From positions 1 to 6,097 of the forward strand of contig JAUYAJ010000122.1 in the NCBI GenBank assembly GCA_030693565.1: 6,097 bases of DNA, read 5' to 3'. Of this stretch, positions 1 through 6,097 are shown piece by piece. Numbering within the stretch: the stretch's first letter is position 1; each line of letters begins with the position of its first letter. Below the pieces are notes generated by a model, which was not told the origin of the DNA, did no database searches, and saw only the letters and a list, made by a program, of their open reading frames with translations. This DNA comes from Rubrivivax sp. (GTDB lineage Bacteria; Pseudomonadota; Gammaproteobacteria; Burkholderiales; Burkholderiaceae_C). The position numbers were made by a program, and so were the translations under genes.

Positions 1-6
1 CGGAGG

Positions 7-106
7 GCCGGGGTGGCCAAGGGCACTGGGCGGCGTTGCGCCGCTTGCCCGCACGTCAGTGCGGGCCGCTCGTCGCGCCTTGCCCAGTGCCCTTGGCCGC
101 CCCGGC
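7..106. repeat. 100-nt nested inverted repeat (cruciform/stem-loop element)
   Basis: Bases 7-31 are the reverse complement of bases 82-106 over 25 positions with a single non-Watson-Crick position (T14 opposite G99), which is a G-U wobble in a plus-strand RNA and an A-C mismatch in a minus-strand RNA. The core of the left arm is GGCCAAGGGCACTGGGC. Inside the 50-nt loop a second perfect 8-bp hairpin occurs (GCCCGCAC 47-54 with GTGCGGGC 59-66, loop GTCA), and GGCG 32-35 can pair with CGCC 76-79 to lengthen the outer stem. No T-run follows either arm, so it is not a classical intrinsic terminator. It lies 3' of the minus-strand permease gene. It may be a REP/MITE-like intergenic repeat, a processing or Rho-associated 3' structure, or a structured RNA; copy number in the genome would decide. 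Confidence 0.8.
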
Positions 107-193
107 GCGGGCGCGATTCATATCTTCACAGCCTCTGAGTCCGCAAGACGCCGCAAGGCCAGGCGCCATGACGCAGCCCGGCCCGGGCGGCGA

Positions 194-2068
194 TCAGAAC
201 GGGAAGAAGCGCGGGATCACCACCGTGTAGCCGGCCAGCATCAGCAGCGTCAGCGGCAGGCCGACCTTGACGAAGTCCATGAAGCGATAGCCGCCTGCAT
301 GCATCACCAGCAGGTTGGTCTGGTAGGCCATCGGTGTGGCAAAGCTCAGGTTGACGCCGGCGATGATCGCCACCACGAAGGGCACGGGGTCGAGCCCGAG
401 CTGGGTGGCGATGCTGATCGCGATCGGTGTGCCGATGATGCCGGCGGCGTTGTTCGACAGCACGTTGGTCAACACCGCCATCAGCAGCATCAAGGCCGCC
501 AGCAGCATGGTCGGGCTCAGGTCGCCGGCCATCGCCACGAAGATCTGCGCCACGTATTGCGCGCCTCCGGTGGCGATCAGCGCCGTGCCCAGCGCCAGGC
601 TGGTGACGATGATCATCACCACCGGCACACTCAGCCCCTGCATGGCTTCGCTCCAGCTCATGCAGCGGGTGGCCAGCATCGCACCGACACCGATCAGCGC
701 CGCCACCGCGATCGGCAACACGCCGGTGGCCGCGGCGATGACCACGGCGGCCATGATGGCCAGCGCCAGTGGCATCTTGCTGCGGTCGGGCAGGTCGACC
801 ACCGAATCGAGCACCAGCAGGCCGCGCCGGGACGACTTCAGCTTCTCGATCGCGCCCGCCGAACCCTGGGCCAGCAGCACGTCGCCCGCGGTCAGCTCGA
901 CATCGGCCAGCGCATCACGGCGCTTCTCAGGGTGTCGCGTTCGGCGATGGATGGCCAGCACGATGAGCGCGAACTCGTCGGCGAAACGTTCGCGGCGGAT
1001 CGACGAGCCGTGCAGATTCGAGTCCTCGGTGACGACGATCTCGACCAGGCGCTGCTTGTCCTTGTCATCGCCGGCGGGCGCTGGCGCAGCGTCGGCTGCA
1101 GTCTTGCCGTTCGGCTTGGTCTTGTTCTCGTCCGGCTCGTCGTCATCACGGCCGTGCAGCGACACGCCCAGTTCGGTTTCCAAGGCCTTCAGGCGCGCCG
1201 GCGTGTCGAGCACGTGCAACCGGTCGTTGGCCTTGATCAGCAGCGACGGCAGCCGCACCAGCTGCACATTGCCGCGATGAATGTCGAGCAGGCGCAGTTC
1301 GCTGGATGTCGTCTTGCGCACCTGCGCCAGGGTCATGCCGGCGATCTTGCTGTCCTCGGCGACGTCGAACACCGCGCTGAACAGCCGCGCCGACTGGTCG
1401 CTCATCGGCGAATTGCGCTGCGGCAGCAGGCGCGGCGCGATCAGCCACAGGTAGATGATGCCGACACCACCCACCAGCACGATGGGCAGCGCAAAGTCGA
1501 ACATGCCCAGCGGCCGCACACCCATGTCGCGCGCCACCGACACCACGAGCAGGTTGGTCGACGTGCCGATGGTCGTGACCGTGCCGCCGATCACCGTGGC
1601 CAGCCCGAAAGGCATCAGCACGCCGGCCGGCGACTGTTTGGCGCTGAGCGTCACGCCCACCAGCAGCGGCAGCAGCATCACCACGATGGGCGTGTTGTTG
1701 ACGAAGGCGCTCAGCACCGCCGCCACCAGCATCGTCGCCAGCAGCGACAGCGTCGGGGACAGGCGCCACAGCCGCGCCAGCAGCCGCGCCGCCGGCTGCA
1801 GTGCGCCGGTGGTCTCCAGCCCCTTGCCCAGGATCATCAGCGCGCAAACGGCAATCAACGCCTCATGCCCAAAGCCCGAATAGAGCTCGCGCACCGCGAC
1901 GCTGCCATGGTCGCCCTGGTAGGGGAAGACCTGGAGCCCGAGAACCAGCACGCTGAAGACGAACAGCGCCGATGTCTCGATGCGCATCCTGTCCTGGGCG
2001 AACAGCACCAGTGCCACCACGGTGAGCAGCATCACGGCCAGTGCATGCGGGTCGGGTAACGAGGGCAT
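194..2068 (-). CDS. SLC13-family (DASS-type) anion permease with two TrkA-C domains
   Basis: This encodes a 624-aa inner-membrane secondary transporter of the SLC13/divalent anion:Na+ symporter type, probably for sulfate or another small anion or carboxylate; the substrate is not readable. Hydrophobic segments fill residues 10-212 and 432-620. The two halves carry matching motifs expected of the inverted-repeat transporter fold: FVNNTP (121-127 region) and GTSTNLLV (168-175) in the first half, LSNNAAG (537-543 region) and TPMAYQTNLLV (578-588) in the second. The soluble middle contains two RCK_C-like domains, about 218-300 and 339-410, the second with a DVELTAGDVLLAQG-type strand-turn. They are separated by a charged, low-complexity linker at 306-338. 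This architecture (membrane half, TrkA-C pair, membrane half) is usual for bacterial SLC13 permeases of about 600 aa. The start is the first ATG; no good Shine-Dalgarno precedes it (the upstream bases are C/A-rich) and an internal ATG at residue 13 is possible. It is transcribed divergently from the methyltransferase gene, with 153 bp between the starts. Confidence 0.9.
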   Translation of the reverse strand: MPSLPDPHALAVMLLTVVALVLFAQDRMRIETSALFVFSVLVLGLQVFPYQGDHGSVAVRELYSGFGHEALIAVCALMILGKGLETTGALQPAARLLARLWRLSPTLSLLATMLVAAVLSAFVNNTPIVVMLLPLLVGVTLSAKQSPAGVLMPFGLATVIGGTVTTIGTSTNLLVVSVARDMGVRPLGMFDFALPIVLVGGVGIIYLWLIAPRLLPQRNSPMSDQSARLFSAVFDVAEDSKIAGMTLAQVRKTTSSELRLLDIHRGNVQLVRLPSLLIKANDRLHVLDTPARLKALETELGVSLHGRDDDEPDENKTKPNGKTAADAAPAPAGDDKDKQRLVEIVVTEDSNLHGSSIRRERFADEFALIVLAIHRRTRHPEKRRDALADVELTAGDVLLAQGSAGAIEKLKSSRRGLLVLDSVVDLPDRSKMPLALAIMAAVVIAAATGVLPIAVAALIGVGAMLATRCMSWSEAMQGLSVPVVMIIVTSLALGTALIATGGAQYVAQIFVAMAGDLSPTMLLAALMLLMAVLTNVLSNNAAGIIGTPIAISIATQLGLDPVPFVVAIIAGVNLSFATPMAYQTNLLVMHAGGYRFMDFVKVGLPLTLLMLAGYTVVIPRFFPF

Positions 2069-2208
2069 GAGGGTGGTTGTGCAGGCAGCGCGACGGCGGG
2101 CGAATGGGCACTTCGCTCCGCCAGCGCTGGGGGTTGAAGGACTGCGGCTGAAAGACTCGATCTTGCCTTAGGGCTTGGCGGCGGGCGCTCGCGCCGAGGC
2201 CCGGGGTG

Positions 2209-2214
2209 GACAAT
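2209..2214 (+). promoter_or_regulatory. Candidate -10 element (GACAAT) for the RsmH-like gene
   Basis: GACAAT lies 7 nt before the ATG at 2222. If it is a sigma-70 -10 hexamer, transcription would begin at about 2221-2222, giving a leaderless or nearly leaderless mRNA. No convincing TTGACA-like -35 is found 16-18 bp upstream, where the DNA is GC-rich. An alternative reading is that GGGGTGGA (2203-2210) serves as a weak Shine-Dalgarno with 11-nt spacing, which would need a promoter further upstream in the 153-bp divergent region. I saw no other clear operator or riboswitch in that region. Confidence 0.35.
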
Positions 2215-2221
2215 TGCGCCC

Positions 2222-3295
2222 ATGGACGAAGCACCGCCCCCCCACAAGCGCCGCGTGCGCTACGCCGGCACCCACCCGCAGCGCTTCGAAGAGAAGTACA
2301 AGGAACTGGACCCGGCGCGCCATGCCGCCGAGGTGGCCAAGGTCATGCAGCGTGGCCAGACGCCGGCCGGCATGCACCGGCCGATCTGCGTTGCCGAGAT
2401 CCTGGCCATCCTAACGATCAAGCCCGGCGAGGTCGGTCTGGACGCGACGCTGGGCTTTGGCGGGCACAGCGCCGAATTGCTGCCGCTGCTCAGGCCTGGC
2501 GGCCGGCTGTTCGCGCTCGACGTCGACCCGCAGGAGTTGCCGCGCACCGAGGCGCGCCTGCGCGCGCTGGGTTTCGACGAATCCGTGCTGAGCGTGCGGC
2601 GCATGAACTTCTCGCGCATCAAGGAGTTGCTGCCCGAGGCCGGCGGCGGCTTCGACTTCGTGCTCGCCGACCTGGGGGTGTCGTCGATGCAGATCGACAA
2701 CCCGCAGCGCGGCTTCAGCTTCAAGATCGACGGCCCGCTGGATCTGCGGCTGGACCCCGGCAGCGGCGCCAGCGCCAGCGAGCTCTTGCTGTCTGTCACG
2801 CGCCCCATGCTGCGCGAGCTGCTGATCGACAACGCCGACGAACCGCACGCCGCGGCGCTGGCCGCGGCGCTGCAAGGCCAGTACCTGCAGACCACCACCG
2901 AGCTGGCCGAGAAGGTCAGCGACTGTGTGATGGCCTTGCTGCCGCGCCGGATGCCGGCCGACGAAGCCAAGCTCGAAGTGCGCAAGGCGCTGCAGCGCAC
3001 CTTCCAGGCGCTGCGCATTGCCGTCAACGACGAATTCGGCGCCTTGGAGCGTTTTCTGCAAGACCTGCCCGCCTGCCTGCAACCCGGCGGCCGCGTCGCG
3101 ATCCTGAGCTTTCATTCGGGCGAGGACCGGCGTGTCAAGAAGGCTTTTCAGACCGGCGAGCGCAGCGGTGTCTACGCGCGCGTGGCCGCCGAATTCACGC
3201 GGCCGAGCTTCGACGAGCAGCGCGCCAACCCGCGCTCGAGTTCGGCCAAGCTGCGCTGGGCGGTGCGCGCACCCTGCACTCGCTACCCGGCCTGA
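2222..3295 (+). CDS. rsmH: RsmH/MraW-family SAM-dependent methyltransferase (divergent paralogue)
   Basis: The 357-aa product belongs to the RsmH family, whose characterised member methylates N4 of C1402 in 16S rRNA using S-adenosylmethionine. Family motifs are present in order: HRPI (52-55), the SAM-binding loop DATLGFGGHS (74-83), DVDPQ (100-104), ADLGVSSMQID (149-159, usually DLGVSSPQLD), RGFSF (163-167), DGPLDLRLDP (170-179), RTFQALRIAVN (259-269), LSFHSGEDR (295-303, usually ISFHSLEDR) and NPRSSSAKLR (336-345). Differences from the canonical enzyme (313 aa in E. coli) are an N-terminal extension of about 45 residues with a basic-aromatic stretch (RYAGTHPQRFEEKYKEL, 13-29), loss of the HPATR motif before TFQALRI (here EVRKALQR), and a shortened C-terminal region. 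It is not in a mraZ-ftsL division cluster: its neighbours are a divergent permease and an ABC importer. The genome probably has a separate canonical rsmH, so this copy may have another RNA target or the same one under other conditions. Family membership is certain; the substrate is inferred. Confidence 0.85.
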   Translation: MDEAPPPHKRRVRYAGTHPQRFEEKYKELDPARHAAEVAKVMQRGQTPAGMHRPICVAEILAILTIKPGEVGLDATLGFGGHSAELLPLLRPGGRLFALDVDPQELPRTEARLRALGFDESVLSVRRMNFSRIKELLPEAGGGFDFVLADLGVSSMQIDNPQRGFSFKIDGPLDLRLDPGSGASASELLLSVTRPMLRELLIDNADEPHAAALAAALQGQYLQTTTELAEKVSDCVMALLPRRMPADEAKLEVRKALQRTFQALRIAVNDEFGALERFLQDLPACLQPGGRVAILSFHSGEDRRVKKAFQTGERSGVYARVAAEFTRPSFDEQRANPRSSSAKLRWAVRAPCTRYPA

Positions 3296-3342
3296 ATCTG
3301 CGAGACTTCTCGTATTTCCCCCACAAGACCGATCACCCCCCC

Positions 3343-3349
3343 AGGAGAG
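3343..3349 (+). promoter_or_regulatory. Ribosome binding site of the binding-protein gene
   Basis: AGGAGAG sits 5 nt before the ATG at 3355 and directly follows a run of seven C residues (3336-3342). It is the strongest Shine-Dalgarno in the window and fixes the start of the binding protein at the beginning of a good signal peptide. It fits the high output usually needed for the periplasmic component of an ABC importer. Confidence 0.8.
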
Positions 3350-3354
3350 CCCCC

Positions 3355-4302
3355 ATGAAGAAGACGCTTGTCACCCTGGCCGCGCTGGCCACCTTGTCGC
3401 TGGGCGCCGCCGCGCAAGACACCAAAGTTGCCGTCGGCATGTCCGGCTGGACCGGCTTTGCGCCGCTCACGCTGGCCAAGGAGGCCGGGCTGTTCAAGAA
3501 GCATGGCCTGGACGTGACGATCAAGAAGATCCCGCAGAAAGACCGCCACCTGGCGATCGCCTCGGGCGACATCCAGTGCGCCGCCACCACGGTAGAGACC
3601 TGGATCGTCTGGAACGCCAACGGCGTGGCAACGACGCAGATCTTCCAGCTCGACAAGAGCTTCGGCGCCGACGGCATGGTGGTCAAGCCCGGCATCACCA
3701 AGATCACCGACCTCAAAGGCAAGACCGTGGCCGCCAGCGCGCCCGGCACCGCGCCCTACTTCACGCTGGCCTGGATGCTGAAGAAGAACGGCTTGACGAT
3801 GAAGGACGTCACCGTTGTCAACCTGGAGCCGCAGGCGGCCGCCAACGCGATGATCGCCGGCACCTCGGGCATCGACGCCGCGATGACTTACGAGCCCTTC
3901 CTGAGCGCGGTGCGCGAGCGGCCCGAGGCCGGCCGCATCCTGGCCACGACGCTCGACTACCCGATGATCATGGACACCTTCGGCTGCACGCCCAAGTTCC
4001 TGGCCGAGAACCCGAAAGCTGCGAAGGCACTGGCCGACGGCTATTTCGACGCCGTGGCGATGATCGCCGCCGAGCCCAAGAAGAGCTTCGAGATCATGGG
4101 CGCCGACGTCAAGCAGCCGGCCGACAAGTTCGAAGCCAGCCAGAAGTTCCTGCGCTGGCAGGACCGCGCGGCGAACCAGAAGTTCTTCGCCGGTGAGCAC
4201 GCGGCCTTCAGCCGCGAAGCGGCGGCGCTGCTGCTCGAGGCCGGCATCATCAAGGCCGTGCCCGACCTGAGCAAGCTGGCCGACACCCAGTTCATCAAGT
4301 GA
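3355..4302 (+). CDS. ABC importer periplasmic substrate-binding protein, NitT/TauT (NMT1/SsuA-like) family
   Basis: The 315-aa precursor begins with a Sec signal peptide: a KK n-region, a hydrophobic core LVTLAALATLSLG, and a likely signal peptidase I cut after A20 (AAA|QD). There is no lipobox cysteine, so the mature protein is a soluble periplasmic receptor. The mature start KVAVGMSGWTGFAPLTLAKE, then GLFKKHGLDV (45-54), is the typical opening of NMT1/SsuA-like receptors. Other family features are ASGDIQCAATT (69-79), ITDLKGKTVAA (117-127) followed by the APGT turn, EPQAAANAMIAG (158-169) and YEPF (179-182). Length is normal. It is the first gene of a complete importer; the permease gene starts 34 nt downstream. 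The ligand is unknown: sulfonates, taurine, nitrate, pyrimidine precursors and guanidine or urea-like nitrogen compounds are known cargo for relatives. It may be co-transcribed with the preceding methyltransferase gene (59-nt gap). Confidence 0.9.
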   Translation: MKKTLVTLAALATLSLGAAAQDTKVAVGMSGWTGFAPLTLAKEAGLFKKHGLDVTIKKIPQKDRHLAIASGDIQCAATTVETWIVWNANGVATTQIFQLDKSFGADGMVVKPGITKITDLKGKTVAASAPGTAPYFTLAWMLKKNGLTMKDVTVVNLEPQAAANAMIAGTSGIDAAMTYEPFLSAVRERPEAGRILATTLDYPMIMDTFGCTPKFLAENPKAAKALADGYFDAVAMIAAEPKKSFEIMGADVKQPADKFEASQKFLRWQDRAANQKFFAGEHAAFSREAAALLLEAGIIKAVPDLSKLADTQFIK

Positions 4303-4336
4303 AGGCCGGCGTTCCTGCACCGGGCCGGGGGCGGCG

Positions 4337-5115
4337 ATGAAGCCCCTGACTCCGGTGGCGCCGGGCGCGCGTGTCGCGCTCGGCGTGTCCTTCTTCGTGC
4401 TCTTCGTGGCGGTCTGGTCGATCGCCACCTTCGGCGGCTTCGTCAACAAGCTGTTCCTGGCCGACCCGCTGCAGATGCTGCGCTCGGGCTGGACGCTGCT
4501 GACCGAGATGGGCTTCGGCAAGGACATCGGGATGACGGTGTGGCGGGTCTTCGGCGGCTTTGCCATCGCCGCTGCGCTGGCGCTGCCGCTGGGCATTCTG
4601 ATGGGTGCCTACAAGCCCATCGAGGCTTTCTTCGAGCCCTTCGTCAGCTTCGCCCGCTACCTGCCGGCCAGCGCCTTCATCCCGCTGCTGATCCTGTGGG
4701 CCGGCATCGGCGAGGCGCAAAAGCTCGCTGTCATCTTCATCGGCAGTTTCTTCCAGCTCGTGCTGATGATTGCGGTGATCGTCGGCAACACCCGGCGCGA
4801 CCTCGTCGAGGCCGCCTACACGCTGGGCGTGAGCGACCGCGGGCTGATCCGCCGCGTGCTGCTGCCGGGCGCGGCGCCCGAGATCGCCGAGACGCTGCGC
4901 ATGGTGCTGGGCTGGGCCTGGACTTACGTCATCGTGGCCGAGCTGATCGGCGCGTCCAGCGGCATCGGCCACATGATCACCGACAGCCAGGCGCTGCTGG
5001 CCACCGACCAGATCATCTTCGGCATCATCGTCATCGGTGTCATCGGTCTGGTCAGCGACCTCTTGTTCAAGTTCGGCAACCAGCGCCTGTTTCCGTGGGC
5101 GCAGCTGGGGCGGTG

Positions 5116-5116
<1 letters not shown>
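4337..5116 (+). CDS. ABC importer inner-membrane permease, NitT/TauT (SsuC/TauC-like) family
   Basis: This 259-aa polytopic protein forms the translocation channel, probably as a homodimer, and takes solute from the preceding binding protein. Predicted membrane segments lie at about 14-34, 68-90, 108-125, 129-150, 190-206 and 225-246. The cytoplasmic EAA coupling loop, which docks on the ATPase, is clear at 158-177 (E158 A159 A160, G164, P177; sequence EAAYTLGVSDRGLIRRVLLP). The TVWRVFGGF segment at 67-75 and the ARYLPASAFIPLLILW segment at 106-121 are characteristic of SsuC/TauC-like permeases. Length is normal (E. coli SsuC is 263 aa). The start is the ATG at 4337, preceded by only a weak G-rich stretch (GGGGGCGG, 4327-4334). 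The stop codon overlaps the next gene's start, so translation is probably coupled to the ATPase. Confidence 0.92.
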
Positions 5117-5893
<777 letters not shown>

Positions 5894-5901
<8 letters not shown>

Positions 5902-5938
5902 GCGACGATTCAGGCGCGGCCCGGCGCCTTGGCCGGGC
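5894..5938 (+). terminator. Tandem GC-rich hairpins at the end of the ABC operon
   Basis: A perfect 8-bp stem, GCGCCTGA (5894-5901) with TCAGGCGC (5910-5917), has an 8-nt loop and contains the ATPase stop codon in its 5' arm. One base later a second perfect 7-bp stem follows, GCCCGGC (5919-5925) with GCCGGGC (5932-5938), loop GCCTTG. Neither is followed by a T-run, so this is at best a non-canonical terminator or a 3'-end stabilising structure; the position directly at the operon end supports such a role. Confidence 0.4.
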
Positions 5939-5992
5939 ACGTCGGGCCCGCCGCCACCGCGGGCACCGACCCTGGGTCAAGCCCGCAACGCC

Positions 5993-6018
5993 CTGACCGA
6001 CCAGACTGCGGCGACAAT
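5993..6018 (+). promoter_or_regulatory. Candidate promoter before the gene at the right edge
   Basis: CTGACC (5993-5998) resembles a -35 box and GACAAT (6013-6018) a -10 box. The 14-nt spacer is shorter than the usual 16-18, which weakens the call; shifting the -10 to CAATCA (6015-6020) gives 16 nt but a poorer match. The GACAAT hexamer is the same as the one ahead of the RsmH-like gene. The predicted start would leave a leader of about 50 nt before the ATG at 6078. Confidence 0.3.
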
Positions 6019-6077
6019 CACCGACACAGGTTTCGCGCAGTGCGATCGTTCCAGATCAAGAACAAGGTGTGGCAGGC

Positions 6078-6097
6078 ATGCAGTGGTTGGACGTGTT
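6078..6097 (+). CDS. Possible 5' end of a further gene, truncated by the window
   Basis: An ATG at 6078 opens a frame reading MQWLDV to the window edge. AAGGTG (6064-6069) lies 8 nt upstream and can act as a Shine-Dalgarno, and a possible promoter is found 60-85 nt upstream. Six codons are too few to identify a product. It could be a downstream partner of the importer, for example an enzyme using the imported compound, or an unrelated gene. Confidence 0.35.

Noticed and set aside
176..188. Hairpin GCCCG-GCC-CGGGC just after the permease stop codon (minus strand)
   Set aside because: The stem is only 5 bp with no T-run; such palindromes are frequent in GC-rich DNA.
59..2059. A 666-residue plus-strand open frame opposite the permease gene
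   Set aside because: Its translation is rich in His, Gln and Arg with no domain or hydrophobic pattern, as expected for the antisense of a high-GC gene. The minus-strand frame has clear SLC13 motifs.
3301..3312. Small hairpin CGAGA-CT-TCTCG followed by TATTT between the methyltransferase and binding-protein genes
   Set aside because: A 4-5 bp stem with only a short, interrupted T-stretch is too weak to call a terminator.
2206..4302. A 698-residue plus-strand frame suggesting a long fusion protein ending in the binding protein
   Set aside because: The first part is an out-of-frame shadow of the methyltransferase gene. The real start is the ATG at 3355, with a strong Shine-Dalgarno and signal peptide.
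3283..4596. A 437-residue minus-strand open frame across the binding-protein gene
   Set aside because: It is a low-complexity antisense shadow that spans two well-supported plus-strand genes and an intergenic gap.
5902..6077. Possible guanidine (ykkC-type) or other riboswitch near the importer, considered because relatives of this importer can be under ykkC control
   Set aside because: I did not recognise conserved ykkC or mini-ykkC motifs here or in the 59 nt before the operon; a covariance-model search would be the proper test.
6040..6097. GTG start at 6040 giving a frame VRSFQIKNKVWQACSGWTC
   Set aside because: It lacks a Shine-Dalgarno, and the ATG at 6078 in another frame has AAGGTG at good spacing. 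Too short to settle fully.

Overview
The window looks like chromosomal DNA from a high-GC Gram-negative bacterium, most likely a betaproteobacterium of the Burkholderiales (Rubrivivax/Leptothrix-like). This rests on strongly GC-biased third codon positions, long antisense shadow reading frames, protein flavour, and a GACAAT-type -10 very close to a start codon. It is inference; no marker gene in the window fixes the taxon.

Layout, left to right. Positions 1-193 are non-coding and hold a striking 100-nt inverted repeat (7-106) with 25-bp arms and a second hairpin nested at its tip. Next, on the minus strand (194-2068), is a 624-aa SLC13/DASS-type anion permease with two cytosolic TrkA-C (RCK_C) domains separated by a charged linker. 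A 153-bp divergent intergenic region follows. On the plus strand, 2222-3295 encodes an RsmH/MraW-family methyltransferase that is clearly not the usual dcw-cluster gene: it has an extra N-terminal segment of about 45 residues, altered family motifs and unrelated neighbours. It is followed after 59 bp by a compact three-gene ABC importer operon of the NitT/TauT (SsuABC/TauABC-like) type: periplasmic binding protein (3355-4302), inner-membrane permease (4337-5116) and ATPase (5116-5901, overlapping the permease stop codon). Two GC-rich hairpins close the operon. The last 160 bases hold a possible promoter and the first codons of a further plus-strand gene that runs off the window.

The three ABC genes form one complete importer: the secreted binding protein captures a small solute, the permease moves it across the inner membrane, and the ATPase powers transport. 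The substrate cannot be read from the sequence; sulfonates, nitrate/cyanate-like anions, pyrimidine precursors and guanidine or urea-type nitrogen compounds are all transported by this superfamily. The SLC13 permease and the methyltransferase have no evident functional link to the importer beyond position.

I did not find a clearly new multi-gene system. The observations most worth following are the nested inverted repeat at the left edge and the divergent, orphan RsmH paralogue.
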